64,000 bases of DNA from Cognatiyoonia sp965661665 (GTDB lineage: Bacteria > Pseudomonadota > Alphaproteobacteria > Rhodobacterales > Rhodobacteraceae). Under the pieces are notes generated by a model, which had not been told where the DNA came from, did not search any database, and was given only the letters and a program-made list of their open reading frames with translations. Positions 54,255 to 63,938 of the stretch are shown here, one piece after another; the stretch's first letter is position 1, and the number at the start of each line of letters is the position of its first letter. Where the stretch lies: the NCBI RefSeq assembly GCF_965661665.1, contig NZ_CBFIEO010000007.1:62001-126000 (forward strand). The letters run 5' to 3'. The translations under genes were made by a program, and so were the position numbers.

Positions 54255-54278
54255 AAAGCGGGCCTACTCGCCCGCTTT
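54255..54278. terminator. Bidirectional terminator between the EEP remnant and bactofilin
   Basis: AAAGCGGGC (54255-54263) pairs with GCCCGCTTT (54270-54278), 6-base loop. Flanked by A-rich and T-rich bases. Confidence 0.75.
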
Positions 54279-54299
54279 CCGTTTGCTTGAGAAGTTCAG

Positions 54300-54773
54300 C
54301 TAATCGGCTGATTTTGCCTTTGCTGCACCGCCGCCGGTAGACAAAGGATCATCCTGACGTTGGACGGACCCTTCGAAATGGGCGCCGCTTTCGATCGCAA
54401 TTGTTTTATGGATGATATCGCCTTCAACCCGTGCGGTGGATGTGAGGCGGACTTTCAAACCACGGACACGGCCCACGATGCGGCCGTTGATGACGACGTC
54501 GTCAGCAACAACTTCGCCCTTCACGGTTGCGCCCTCACCGACGGTCAGAAGATGCGCGCGGATGTCGCCCTCGACCTGACCTTCGATTTGAATGTCACCG
54601 GTGGTTTTCAGGTTGCCGGTGATCAGCAAGTCAGAAGAAAGTTGCGATGCCGGTGGTTTTGCTTTTGGCGTTACTGGCGCAGAAGATGGGGCAGGCGCCG
54701 CTGGCTTGCTTTCCGGCTTTGCCGCATTGTCAGCACCTGGGCCAGGTTCATTGATTTTGGATTTAGAAAACAT
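54300..54773 (-). CDS. Bactofilin family cytoskeletal protein
   Basis: 157 residues. The central DUF583 beta-helix is visible as short repeating strands (ITGNLKTTGDIQIEGQVEGD, EGATVKGEVVADDVVING, RIVGRVRGLKVRL). The ends are flexible and Pro/Ala-rich. Bactofilins polymerise at the membrane and recruit peptidoglycan enzymes; the M23 peptidase encoded upstream, overlapping by 11 bases, is its probable partner. Confidence 0.92.
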   Translation of the reverse strand: MFSKSKINEPGPGADNAAKPESKPAAPAPSSAPVTPKAKPPASQLSSDLLITGNLKTTGDIQIEGQVEGDIRAHLLTVGEGATVKGEVVADDVVINGRIVGRVRGLKVRLTSTARVEGDIIHKTIAIESGAHFEGSVQRQDDPLSTGGGAAKAKSAD

Positions 54774-56109
54774 CTTGTCCAGCTCTTATGTAGATCATTG
54801 GATTGACGGCATTACCGCCAACGCGCACTTCATAGTGCAAGTGTGGTCCGGTGGACCGTCCAGAATTTCCCATATCACCAATTCGCTCGCCGCGCGAGAC
54901 TCTTTCGCCGACGCTCACACGAATCGCATTCAAATGTGCATAGCGCGTTTCAATCCCGAAATCATGTTGGATTTTGATGAGGCGGCCATAGCCCGACGAC
55001 CAGCCTGCGTGTGTGACAACGCCGTCCGCAGTGGAATAGATGGGTGTCCCCACAGGTCCAGCGAAATCGGTACCCGAATGCATCCGACCCCAGCGCGGGC
55101 CAAATCCGGATGTGTAGCGGAAGTTGGCCTTTACAGGAATATCGAATGGTGCACGCTCAGCCGCGATGCGGTAAAGGTTGATCTCATCCATCCGGTCGAT
55201 GATCCTATTGGCGCGACTTGCGTCTGGATCAGGCTCCCCCCCATTGGTGGAGAATTGCAGTGGGGTCAGTGGGCCGCCGGTGCCGGAATATCCGCGACGC
55301 ACAGAAGAGATGAGGCTGTCAGGGTTCAAGCCGGCGTTCCGGAACATCTTTTCAAGTGGCTCGACGGACACAAGCATCGCCTCTTCCAACTGACGGAAGA
55401 TTTGGTCGTTCTTTTCTTCGAGTAGTCGCAGTTCCAATTCCAGTTCTGCCGCATGGTCGAGCGCGAAGGCCGCGTCTGAGGCGATCTGATCGCGCTCTGC
55501 CGCCGTGTCAGCAAGAGCCGTGGCCAGCAGATCAAGCGTGTCGTTGGTTACTTCGGACGTTTGCGCCACGCTCCCTTGGCCGTTGGTGGCATCCGCAATG
55601 GATGCCAATTCCGCACGGGCCGCTTCACGTTCCTGCATCGTGTCGCGCAGCGTGGTTTGAACGGTATCGAGTGCTGCTCCCAATTCGCGGCGCCGCTCTT
55701 CGGTCCGCAAAAGCTCTGTCTGCATCATCGAGATCTGATCAAGTGCAGTGCTGAACCGCTGTTGCGCGGCGAGTGCTTCACCCGCGCGAAGGTCACGCTC
55801 TTCAGACAAGGCGTTCAGGCGTTGTTCATAAAGCAGTTGATCTCGTTGCGCTTGGGCGCGGAAATTGCCAGCGCCAATACTGTCCATCAAAAGGATCGCA
55901 GTCGCCACAATCGTCCAAGCCACGATGATGGAGACACCGGCCCAGGCGACAAGCTGTGTTTCGGATTTGAGGCGGATAAAGCGTGTCTCTTCATCAGAGC
56001 GCAGGAAAAGACGCTTTTCCGGAAACCACGCTTCGAGCCGTGCATGGATGCGTTGTGTCAGTCGTGTTCTCAACTTTGAAAGTCCGTCCCGATCCCGAAT
56101 GCGCACCAC
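54763..56109 (-). CDS. M23 metallopeptidase with membrane anchor and coiled coil
   Basis: 448 residues. A membrane helix (WAGVSIIVAWTIVATAILLM, about residues 75-95) is followed by a long coiled coil to about 250 (QRFSTALDQISMMQTELLR, DQIASDAAFALDHAAELE) and the LytM domain. Zinc ligands are intact: GRMHSGTDFAG, YAHL and GPHLHYEVR. It should cut peptidoglycan cross-links, unlike the degenerate LytM protein at 5 kb. It overlaps bactofilin, a pairing also known as LmdC/BacM. Confidence 0.92.
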   Translation of the reverse strand: MVRIRDRDGLSKLRTRLTQRIHARLEAWFPEKRLFLRSDEETRFIRLKSETQLVAWAGVSIIVAWTIVATAILLMDSIGAGNFRAQAQRDQLLYEQRLNALSEERDLRAGEALAAQQRFSTALDQISMMQTELLRTEERRRELGAALDTVQTTLRDTMQEREAARAELASIADATNGQGSVAQTSEVTNDTLDLLATALADTAAERDQIASDAAFALDHAAELELELRLLEEKNDQIFRQLEEAMLVSVEPLEKMFRNAGLNPDSLISSVRRGYSGTGGPLTPLQFSTNGGEPDPDASRANRIIDRMDEINLYRIAAERAPFDIPVKANFRYTSGFGPRWGRMHSGTDFAGPVGTPIYSTADGVVTHAGWSSGYGRLIKIQHDFGIETRYAHLNAIRVSVGERVSRGERIGDMGNSGRSTGPHLHYEVRVGGNAVNPMIYIRAGQDVF

Positions 56110-56218
56110 CCCAGCACGTCGTCCGCGGCAGTTTTATAGACCTCAGCACATTCCTGCAACGAATTTGGTTAAAATCCGTTGCGTTTGGATGGCTCAAGCG
56201 ACTTTTTGCCGCTTGTCC

Positions 56219-57046
56219 TTAGGTCTGCGGCACAGCCGCAGCCTCATTGGCGAGAGGCCAATAGAAATCGGGCGGCAGTCCCGCCTCTGCCCGCTTTTCT
56301 TCATTGAAGGGCGGCTTGAGGGTGGAGTGGAAATATTTGCGCACGAGGTCATGAAAGACCGGCGTAGGGTCGAGCCCGTCACGACCGCAAAGGTAGTTGA
56401 ACCACTTGGACCCATAGGCCACGTGGTGCACCTCTTCGGCGTAGATCACGTCAAGCGCTGCAACCGCGCTTGTGTTCTTGGCCTGTTTGAAGAGTTTTAT
56501 CATGTCCGGCGTGACGTCGAGGCCGCGCGCCTCCAACACCATTGGCACAACGGCAAGGCGGGCCATGATGTCATCCGTGGTGTCAGATGCCGCACGCCAC
56601 ATGCCGGCATGAGCGGGGAGGGCGCCGTAGTGGCTCCCCAGCTCTTCAAGGCAGTCACACATTAGGTTGAAATGCTTTGATTCTTCGTCCGCAGCTTTGA
56701 CCCAATCATCGTAAAACCCAATGGGCATCTCGATGTCGGGGAAACGCGCGATCATGTCCCAATGCAAGTCGACTGCGTTGAGTTCGATATGAGCCACGGC
56801 ATGCAACATCGCGATGCGTCCCGCATCGCTGCCAGGTTTGCGCTTTGGAACGTTGCGCGGGTCGAGCAGTTCGGGTGCTTCGGGACGTGCTGGGAAATTG
56901 GGCGGCGTGACGCGGCCAATCTCTGGCTTCTCACCTTTGGACCGTGCGGCTTGCCACGCGGCTGCGTGGGCGCGGGAGCGGGCGGTTTTCTCCCGCCCGT
57001 CGGCTGTGGTCAGCACATCAAGCGCCATGTCGCGGAGTGGCAGCAT
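56219..57046 (-). CDS. DUF455 family ferritin-like protein
   Basis: 275 residues. The ferritin-like four-helix core has carboxylate/His ligands (EADEESKHFNLM-type: AADEESKHFNLMCD; EEVHHVAYGSKWF). The family may bind a di-metal centre; function unknown. It sits 9 bases from bcp and is probably co-transcribed with it. Confidence 0.85.
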   Translation of the reverse strand: MLPLRDMALDVLTTADGREKTARSRAHAAAWQAARSKGEKPEIGRVTPPNFPARPEAPELLDPRNVPKRKPGSDAGRIAMLHAVAHIELNAVDLHWDMIARFPDIEMPIGFYDDWVKAADEESKHFNLMCDCLEELGSHYGALPAHAGMWRAASDTTDDIMARLAVVPMVLEARGLDVTPDMIKLFKQAKNTSAVAALDVIYAEEVHHVAYGSKWFNYLCGRDGLDPTPVFHDLVRKYFHSTLKPPFNEEKRAEAGLPPDFYWPLANEAAAVPQT

Positions 57047-57055
57047 CTGGTGTTC

Positions 57056-57523
57056 CTAGAGTGCCTTCGCTGCCTCCAACACCGCGTCGGAATGGCCGGG
57101 CACTTTTACTTTGCGCCATATCTGCGCGATATTACCGTCCTGATCAATCAAGAAGGTCGCACGTTCAATGCCCATGTAGGTTTTGCCGTACATCGATTTT
57201 TCCACCCATGTGCCGTAACCCTCGCAGGTTTCCGCGTTGGCGTCCGAGACAAGGATCACGCCCAGATCATGTTTGGCGATGAATTTCTCATGTTTGGCGA
57301 CGGTATCTTTTGAAACGCCCAAAATGACTGTGTTGGCTGCAGCGAAGTCTTCAGCCTGTTCGGTGAAGGCAATCGCCTCTGTCGTGCAGCCCGGCGTGTC
57401 ATCTTTTGGGTAGAAGTAGAGCACGACCGCCTTGCCCTTCAAATCCGCCAAAGACACGGAGCCGCCGCCATCGCGGGGCAGGTCAAAGGTTGGTGCGGGA
57501 TCCCCGATTGAGAGCTCGACCAT
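57056..57523 (-). CDS. bcp: Thioredoxin-dependent peroxiredoxin, Bcp type
   Basis: 155 residues from the ATG at 57521-57523 with AAGGAG upstream. The peroxidatic Cys is in YPKDDTPGCTTEA. The nearby second Cys found in many atypical two-Cys Bcp proteins is not seen, so it may be one-Cys type. It reduces peroxides using thioredoxin. Confidence 0.93.
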   Translation of the reverse strand: MVELSIGDPAPTFDLPRDGGGSVSLADLKGKAVVLYFYPKDDTPGCTTEAIAFTEQAEDFAAANTVILGVSKDTVAKHEKFIAKHDLGVILVSDANAETCEGYGTWVEKSMYGKTYMGIERATFLIDQDGNIAQIWRKVKVPGHSDAVLEAAKAL

Positions 57524-57599
57524 TTGGATGCTCCTTTGTAATTTTGGCGTACCGTTGTTGGTGGTTTTAGGGCACAACGGGGGAAGTTAAAGGGGGCGC

Positions 57600-60500
57600 A
57601 TGGCTGAAACCGATCCAGAGCTTGAGGACGCAAAGCGCAAGCGGCGGCGACGCGGCTGGCTGAGTTTGCGCGCGATCGTGGTGGTGGCCGCTGCGCCGTT
57701 GTTGTTTGGCTTGGTCGCGTTGGTCATGATGTTTGATCGCGAAGTGACCGCGCCCAGTTGGATCAAGACCACCGTGATTGAGCGCGCATCGGAGGCGCTG
57801 GCGGGTGGGTCGCTCGACTTTGACGCAATGACCGTGCGGGTAGGACACGATCTGCATCCTAGAGTGACACTGACACAGACGGAGTTCTTTGACGCTAATG
57901 GCGTGCGGCTCGCGGCGGTGGACAGGATTGAGGGGCTCTTGTCGCCGCGGGGTGTCTTGTTTGAGCAAGTGGCGCTTTTTCAAGAAGTTACGCTGGCGGG
58001 CACAGAGTTCCGTTTGCGTCGCGATGCGGGTGGTGGTTTTGCGCTATCCTTTGAGTTGGATGAGGAAGGCCAACAAGAGGCACTGGATTTGCAGGGTCAG
58101 CTCTTGCGACTGGATGCACTGTTCGAGCGTCCGGCGCTGGTTGCATTGGAGCAAGTCAAATTCAGCAACTTGAACTTGATTTTTGAGGATGACCGCGCGG
58201 GTCGTGACTTTGAGTTTGTCGATGGCGACATCGCGCTTGATCTGCGGGGGGAGGAGACGAACGCCCGCGCCACGCTGCACCTGATTGAAGAGGGGCAGAA
58301 GGGGGCGGTCGTGAGCGCCGCCTTTCTGCGCGACAGGGTGCAGGGGACAACTGCGATTCATGCGGAGATTGAAGAAGCGCCAGCCGATGTGATCGCGCTC
58401 CAGTCCGCGGCCTTGGCATGGCTGACAGCGGTGGACGCGGATGTGAGCATCAAAGCCGATGTGACTTTGGATGCGGCCAGCAATCTGGGTCCGGTTGAGG
58501 CGCAGCTTGATCTGTCCGCAGGTGCGTTGCGTCCCACGGAAACTGCGACGCCTGTGGCCTTTGATGAGGTCACTGCGCGCCTTGTCTACGACCCACGTAA
58601 CCAGTCTGTGCAGTTCTCCGATGTCGGCTTGTCTACGGATTGGGGTGGAATGCACGCACAGGGGCAGGCGCTGCTAGATATCGGGGCCGACGGCCTCCCA
58701 AGCGAAATTATCATGCAGTTGGCCATGTCAGACATCTTGATCGACCCGCCTGACGTGTTCGAGGCGCGGCATGAGTCGGATCGGGCCAGCGTCGATCTGC
58801 GGCTGCGGCTTGATCCGTTTACCGTCGATATCGGACAGGTGGTTTTGGAGGATGACGCGCTGCCGGTGGTGGCATCGGGGGAGGTTTCGGCGGGCGACGA
58901 CGGCTGGGAGGCGGCCGTTGATTTCGAAGTAGCGCGCACAAATCCTGAGAGTGTCTTTGCTTGGTGGCCCATTGACGCCAAACCCGGTGCGCGGCGTTGG
59001 CTGACCGCAAACGTCCGCGCAGGCGATGTGACCGATCTGGTTGGGGCGCTGCGATTGAAGCAAGGGCAGGCGCCCAATTTCAGCCTTGGCTATGAATTTG
59101 ACGAGGCAGAAGTTAAATTCCTGAAAGAAGTGGCGCCGCTGATCCGTGGGCGCGGCTATGCCAGCTTTGTAGGCAACAGCTTTGCCATCGCCCTATCAGA
59201 AGGCGTGGTCGTCGCCCCGCAGGGTGGCGTGCTCGATTTTGCAGGGTCAGAGATGTTCATCCCCGATTTCACCGTCAAACACGGACCCATGCAGATAAAG
59301 CTGGCGATCAAAGGTGCGTTGCCCGCCGCACTGTCGACGATGGATTTGAAACCCTTTGAGCTGATGAAACGCGCCAATCTTCCGGTTGATGTGGCCGATG
59401 GGCAGGTCGTTGTGGACGGGCTTGTTCAAGTCCCGATGAAAACCAAAATGACCTACAATGAAGTCGAATATGCGTTCGAGGCCGACATTAATCGGGTGCG
59501 GAGCAATCGCTTGGTGCCCAATCGAGATCTTCGGTCGGTGTCGTTGAATTTGGATGTGGACCGCGATGGTTTGATCATTTCTGGGCCTGCGCGTCTAAGC
59601 GGAGTTCCTGTGATTGCTCGGTTTGAGCAGACGTTCGGCGAAGACAGCGCACGCAGGTTGACGGGGCAAGTGGAGCTGTCGCAGCGATTTCTAGATGGGT
59701 TTGACATCGCTCTACCGCCAGGCTCAATCGATGGTCGTGGTCGCGCCGATTTCGAAATAGCTTTGCCCAAAGATCAACCGCCGCAGTTTGCCCTCTCGTC
59801 AAACCTCCGCGGTGTCAGTGTCGAGATCCCTGCGTTGGGGTGGAGGCTGCCAGAGGCCAGCGAAGGGGTTTTGAGTGTCGAAGGTGAATTCGCCCAGCCC
59901 GCCCGCATTGATCGGATCGAGATTTCGGGCGGCGGTTTGAGCGCTGTAGGCGCTGTGCGCTTGCGGCCTGATGGGTCGTTGAGCCAAGCACGGTTTGCAC
60001 GAGTGCAAATGGGCAGTTGGCTGAACTCGCCGATCACCGTACGCGGGCGCGGGGCCGGCGTGCCGGTGGCCATTGAAATGGCGGGTGGGACGCTTGACCT
60101 CAGACGGGCGCAGCTTGGGGGCGGTGCCAGTGGGGATCGCGGACCTTTGACCGTTGCGCTCGATCGGTTGCAGATCACAGAAGGGATCGCGTTGACCAAT
60201 TTCAGCGGTGAGTTTGATGGCACAGGTGGCTTGTCGGGTGAGTTTCGCGGGCGTGTGAACGGTCAGGCGGAGGTGCGCGGTGTCGTAGCCCCGCGCAATG
60301 GCCGCTCCGCCGTGCGCATTCAAAGTGATGATGCGGGTGGGGCCGTAGCTGCTGCTGGTTTCTTGAAGAATGGCATCGGTGGTACGCTTGATCTCACGCT
60401 GCTGCCAACGGAAGGCGAGGGCAGGTTTGACGGCGCGTTGCGGATCGTCGGTCTGAGGGTGCGGGATGCGCCCGCGATGGCGGCGCTGCTCAACGCGGTC

Positions 60501-60878
60501 AGCGTCGTTGGCTTGCTTCAGCAGCTGGACGGGCAGGGCCTTGCCTTCGAAGAGGTCGACGCACAGTTCCGCCTGACGCCCACACAAGTGATTGTGACCC
60601 AATCGAGCGCGGTAGGGCCGGGCCTTGGCATTTCTTTGGACGGGCTCTACACGCTGGCCAGCAAGCAGATGGATTTTCAGGGTGTGATCTCTCCTGTGTA
60701 TTTGCTGAACGGGATTGGATCCATTTTGACGCGAAAGGGCGAAGGGTTGATTGGGTTTAATTTCTCATTGCGGGGGCCATCAGACGCGCCATCGGTCGCT
60801 GTGAACCCCTTGTCCGCGCTGACACCCGGCATGTTCCGCGAGATTTTCCGCAGGCCCGCACCTCAGGTTGGCCAATGA
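57600..60878 (+). CDS. Large AsmA-like/YhdP-type membrane protein
   Basis: 1092 residues from ATG 57600. An N-terminal membrane helix (SLRAIVVVAAAPLLFGLVAL) leads into a very long beta-rich periplasmic part with DUF3971-like blocks and a C-terminal AsmA-type domain (LGISLDGLYTLASKQMDFQG). Such proteins are thought to bridge the membranes and move phospholipid, along with mlaFE. The stop overlaps queA by 4 bases. Confidence 0.88.
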   Translation: MAETDPELEDAKRKRRRRGWLSLRAIVVVAAAPLLFGLVALVMMFDREVTAPSWIKTTVIERASEALAGGSLDFDAMTVRVGHDLHPRVTLTQTEFFDANGVRLAAVDRIEGLLSPRGVLFEQVALFQEVTLAGTEFRLRRDAGGGFALSFELDEEGQQEALDLQGQLLRLDALFERPALVALEQVKFSNLNLIFEDDRAGRDFEFVDGDIALDLRGEETNARATLHLIEEGQKGAVVSAAFLRDRVQGTTAIHAEIEEAPADVIALQSAALAWLTAVDADVSIKADVTLDAASNLGPVEAQLDLSAGALRPTETATPVAFDEVTARLVYDPRNQSVQFSDVGLSTDWGGMHAQGQALLDIGADGLPSEIIMQLAMSDILIDPPDVFEARHESDRASVDLRLRLDPFTVDIGQVVLEDDALPVVASGEVSAGDDGWEAAVDFEVARTNPESVFAWWPIDAKPGARRWLTANVRAGDVTDLVGALRLKQGQAPNFSLGYEFDEAEVKFLKEVAPLIRGRGYASFVGNSFAIALSEGVVVAPQGGVLDFAGSEMFIPDFTVKHGPMQIKLAIKGALPAALSTMDLKPFELMKRANLPVDVADGQVVVDGLVQVPMKTKMTYNEVEYAFEADINRVRSNRLVPNRDLRSVSLNLDVDRDGLIISGPARLSGVPVIARFEQTFGEDSARRLTGQVELSQRFLDGFDIALPPGSIDGRGRADFEIALPKDQPPQFALSSNLRGVSVEIPALGWRLPEASEGVLSVEGEFAQPARIDRIEISGGGLSAVGAVRLRPDGSLSQARFARVQMGSWLNSPITVRGRGAGVPVAIEMAGGTLDLRRAQLGGGASGDRGPLTVALDRLQITEGIALTNFSGEFDGTGGLSGEFRGRVNGQAEVRGVVAPRNGRSAVRIQSDDAGGAVAAAGFLKNGIGGTLDLTLLPTEGEGRFDGALRIVGLRVRDAPAMAALLNAVSVVGLLQQLDGQGLAFEEVDAQFRLTPTQVIVTQSSAVGPGLGISLDGLYTLASKQMDFQGVISPVYLLNGIGSILTRKGEGLIGFNFSLRGPSDAPSVAVNPLSALTPGMFREIFRRPAPQVGQ

Positions 60879-61930
60879 AGCTGTCCGACTTTGATTTCGA
60901 GTTGCCCGAGGCGCTGATCGCGACACGGCCCGCCAAGCCACGGTCATCGGCGAAACTGTTGGTGGCTGGGCCAGAGACGATTGAGGATTTGCAGGTCACC
61001 GATCTTGTCGATCTGCTCAACCCAGGCGACCGATTGGTGCTGAACGACACCAAAGTTATCCCTGCACGATTGTTGGGTGTACGGCGTCGGGATGGCGAGG
61101 CCGGTCTGACAGAGGCGGCGATTGAGGTCACTTTGTTGGAACCCAAATCCGATGGCACATGGTCAGCCTTGGTGAAGCCGTTGAAGAAAGTGAAAGACGG
61201 GGAAGTCATCACCTTTTCTGATGCGTTTTCGGCGACGATGGTCGGGCGGGAGGATGGACAGGCGCGCCTGAAGTTTAGCTGTGAAGGTGAAGCCTTTGAC
61301 GCGGCCCTGGCCGATGTCGGGGCAATGCCCTTGCCGCCCTATATTGCGGCAAAGAGGCCCGCGGATGAGCAGGACAAGACCGACTACCAAACCGCGTGGG
61401 CGAAACACAGCGGTGCGGTGGCTGCGCCCACGGCCTCTTTGCATTTTGACCGTCCGCTGTTGGAGGCGCTGAAAGCCAAAGGCGTGACGTTCACCTATGT
61501 GACTTTGCATGTGGGGGCAGGGACGTTCCAGCCTGTGAAGGTTGACGACATCAAAGATCATAAGATGCATGCAGAGCTTGGCCATGTCTCGCAAACTGCG
61601 GCGGATGCGGTGAACGCGACTAAAGCGGCAGGGGGGCGGGTGATCCCTGTGGGGACGACAGCGCTGCGGCTGGTCGAGAGTGCAGCTAAGGATGGCGAAC
61701 TTCACGCTTGGGATGGGCCAACTGATATCTTCATCACGCCGGGCTTTGAGTTTCAGATCACAGACGCTCTGATGACCAACTTCCACCTCCCCAAATCGAC
61801 TTTGATGATGCTTGTCTCTGCATTGCTGGGGCCGGAGCGGATCAAAGAGGTCTACGCGCAGGCGATTTCAAACGAATATCGCTTTTTTTCCTATGGCGAT
61901 GCGTCTCTTTTGATGCCAAAGGGGCGCTAG
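60875..61930 (+). CDS. queA: S-adenosylmethionine:tRNA ribosyltransferase-isomerase
   Basis: 351 residues. FDFELPEALIATRPAKPR opens the protein and LHVGAGTFQPV, TALRLVES are family motifs. It transfers the ribosyl part of SAM to preQ1-tRNA, the step after tgt; both genes are in the window but 24 kb apart. It is translationally coupled to the preceding large gene. Confidence 0.95.
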   Translation: MKLSDFDFELPEALIATRPAKPRSSAKLLVAGPETIEDLQVTDLVDLLNPGDRLVLNDTKVIPARLLGVRRRDGEAGLTEAAIEVTLLEPKSDGTWSALVKPLKKVKDGEVITFSDAFSATMVGREDGQARLKFSCEGEAFDAALADVGAMPLPPYIAAKRPADEQDKTDYQTAWAKHSGAVAAPTASLHFDRPLLEALKAKGVTFTYVTLHVGAGTFQPVKVDDIKDHKMHAELGHVSQTAADAVNATKAAGGRVIPVGTTALRLVESAAKDGELHAWDGPTDIFITPGFEFQITDALMTNFHLPKSTLMMLVSALLGPERIKEVYAQAISNEYRFFSYGDASLLMPKGR

Positions 61931-62025
61931 AGCCCATTCGCGACAAGGCGAGTCGTTTGCGACCAAGACCCCGACCGCACGGCCAACAGTAAACTTTGAT
62001 GACCAACGCATAGAAAGCGACGGCT

Positions 62026-63276
62026 ATGATACAGGTATTCAACGCCTCTTGGGCCTTGTTCCTTGGCATGTTCATGCTGATGATCGGTAACGGCCTTCAA
62101 GGCACGCTGCTGGGTTTGCGGGGTGAGCTTGAGGGCTTTTCCACTTTTGCCTTGTCCGTGGTCATGTCCGCATATTTTGTGGGCTTCCTTTTCAGTTCGC
62201 GCCTGACGCCTTTGCTGATCCAGCGGGTGGGTCATGTGCGGGTCTTTGCGGCTTTGGGCTCGACTGTGTCTGCGGTCCTGATCCTCTATCCCGTGCTGAC
62301 GGAGCCTTGGGCGTGGACCATTGGGCGCGTTATTGTCGGGTTCTGTTTTTGCGGCGTCTACATCACTGCGGAAAGCTGGCTCAACGATGCGTCCTCGAAT
62401 GAGACGCGCGGTAAAGCGCTGTCGATCTATTTGATGGTTCAAATGGCGGGGATCGTTGCAGCGCAATACATCATCACGCAAGGCGATGTGTCGGGCTATA
62501 TCCTGTTCATCATTCCGTCTGTCTTCGTCTCTTTGGCCTTTGCGCCGATCCTGTTGTCGATCCGCCCGACGCCTGCGTTTGAACAGGCGAAACGGATGAC
62601 GATGAAACAGCTTGTTGCGGCATCGCCTTTGGCCTGCGTTGGGATGTTTTTGTTGGGGGGTGTCTTCTCCGCCCAATTTGGTATGAGTGCGGTCTATGGC
62701 TCGCAAGCGGGGCTAACCGTCTCTCAAATCTCGCTTTTTGTGTCGGTGGTCTATGTCTCTGCGCTAGTGGCGCAATGGCCGATTGGATGGCTCTCCGATC
62801 GTATCGACCGACGCATTTTGATCATCCTGACCACGGCCATTGGGGGGCTGGGTGGCCTGGTCGCGTTTATCTGGACAGGGAATTTCACCGTTATCCTGAT
62901 TTCTGCGGCCATTGTTGGCGGCACCTCAAACCCGCTTTACGCGCTGCTGATCGCCTATGCGAATGACTATCTTGAGAAAGAGGATATGGCCGCAGCCGCT
63001 GGGGGTCTGCTGCTGATCAACGGGGTGGGGGCGATTATGGGCCCCATTATCGTGGGCTGGATGATGGAGACCATGGGCGCCGAAGGTTTCTGGCTTTTCA
63101 CTGCGCTGCTCTTGATTGCTGTAGCCAGTTATGCGGGCTTCCGGATGATCCAGCGTCCACGTGGCGATTTGGATTTCGAGGCTGTGTCCTATGTTCCTGT
63201 CTCGGCGGCGACCACACAGGTTGCTGCCGAAATTGCGCAGGAGGTCTATATTGAGACAGAAGAAGACGAATCCTGA
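62026..63276 (+). CDS. MFS transporter, YcaD-like
   Basis: 416 residues, 12 membrane helices. The YcaD-like stretch LQGTLLGLRGELEGFSTF and GVYITAESWLNDAS are visible, along with a long acidic C terminus. No substrate is assignable. A terminator-like hairpin follows. Confidence 0.85.
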   Translation: MIQVFNASWALFLGMFMLMIGNGLQGTLLGLRGELEGFSTFALSVVMSAYFVGFLFSSRLTPLLIQRVGHVRVFAALGSTVSAVLILYPVLTEPWAWTIGRVIVGFCFCGVYITAESWLNDASSNETRGKALSIYLMVQMAGIVAAQYIITQGDVSGYILFIIPSVFVSLAFAPILLSIRPTPAFEQAKRMTMKQLVAASPLACVGMFLLGGVFSAQFGMSAVYGSQAGLTVSQISLFVSVVYVSALVAQWPIGWLSDRIDRRILIILTTAIGGLGGLVAFIWTGNFTVILISAAIVGGTSNPLYALLIAYANDYLEKEDMAAAAGGLLLINGVGAIMGPIIVGWMMETMGAEGFWLFTALLLIAVASYAGFRMIQRPRGDLDFEAVSYVPVSAATTQVAAEIAQEVYIETEEDES

Positions 63277-63297
63277 CCGTTAGCGCAAAATAATTTG

Positions 63298-63318
63298 CCT
63301 TCCCTTGGGGAAGGTGTT
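63298..63318. terminator. Probable terminator after the MFS gene
   Basis: CCTTCCC (63298-63304) pairs with GGGAAGG (63308-63314), 3-base loop, followed by TGTTT. Confidence 0.6.
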
Positions 63319-63353
63319 TGGCTAATTCGTAAGATAGACGCGGAGTTACGATT

Positions 63354-63938
63354 ATGACGCCTCAAGATGTGTTGTCGTTTTGGTTGGATGAGGTTGGAGC
63401 CGAAGGCTGGTATGCAAGGGTTGATGCGCTGGATGCCGAAATTCGGGAGAAGTTCCTGCCAACGTGGGAGCGGGCCAAGGAAGGGTCGCTTGGGCTTTGG
63501 CTAACCTGTGCGTCAGAGACGTTGGCTTATATCATCCTGCTCGATCAATTGTCGCGTAACATGCATCGTGAATCTCCGGACTCCTTTAAACTGGATGCGG
63601 CGGCTCTGGCGGCTGCGAAACTCGCCATCAGCCGCGACTGGGATCTTAGGATTGATGAGCCTGCGCGACAGTTTTTCTACATGCCACTGATGCATTCGGA
63701 AAACCAATGCGACCAAGACCGAGCGGTCCGTCTGTTCATGACACGGATGCCAGAAACCGGCCATCACAATATTGACCATGCTCGCGCGCACCGTGAGATC
63801 ATCCGCCGTTTCGGGCGCTTCCCATACCGGAACGAGGTTTTGGGCCGGACATCCAGCGAGGCTGAGGAAAAGTTTATGTCTGGCGGTGGCTATGGCGTCA
63901 TTCTGCGGGAGCTGCAGATGGCCGAGGAAGTGGCCTAG
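63354..63938 (+). CDS. DUF924 family protein
   Basis: 194 residues. Family motifs LSFWLDEVGAEGW and LLDQLSRNMHR (DQ-x-x-RN) are clear; ARQFFYMPLMHSENQ is conserved. Function unknown; the fold is a helical TPR-like array. Confidence 0.9.
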   Translation: MTPQDVLSFWLDEVGAEGWYARVDALDAEIREKFLPTWERAKEGSLGLWLTCASETLAYIILLDQLSRNMHRESPDSFKLDAAALAAAKLAISRDWDLRIDEPARQFFYMPLMHSENQCDQDRAVRLFMTRMPETGHHNIDHARAHREIIRRFGRFPYRNEVLGRTSSEAEEKFMSGGGYGVILRELQMAEEVA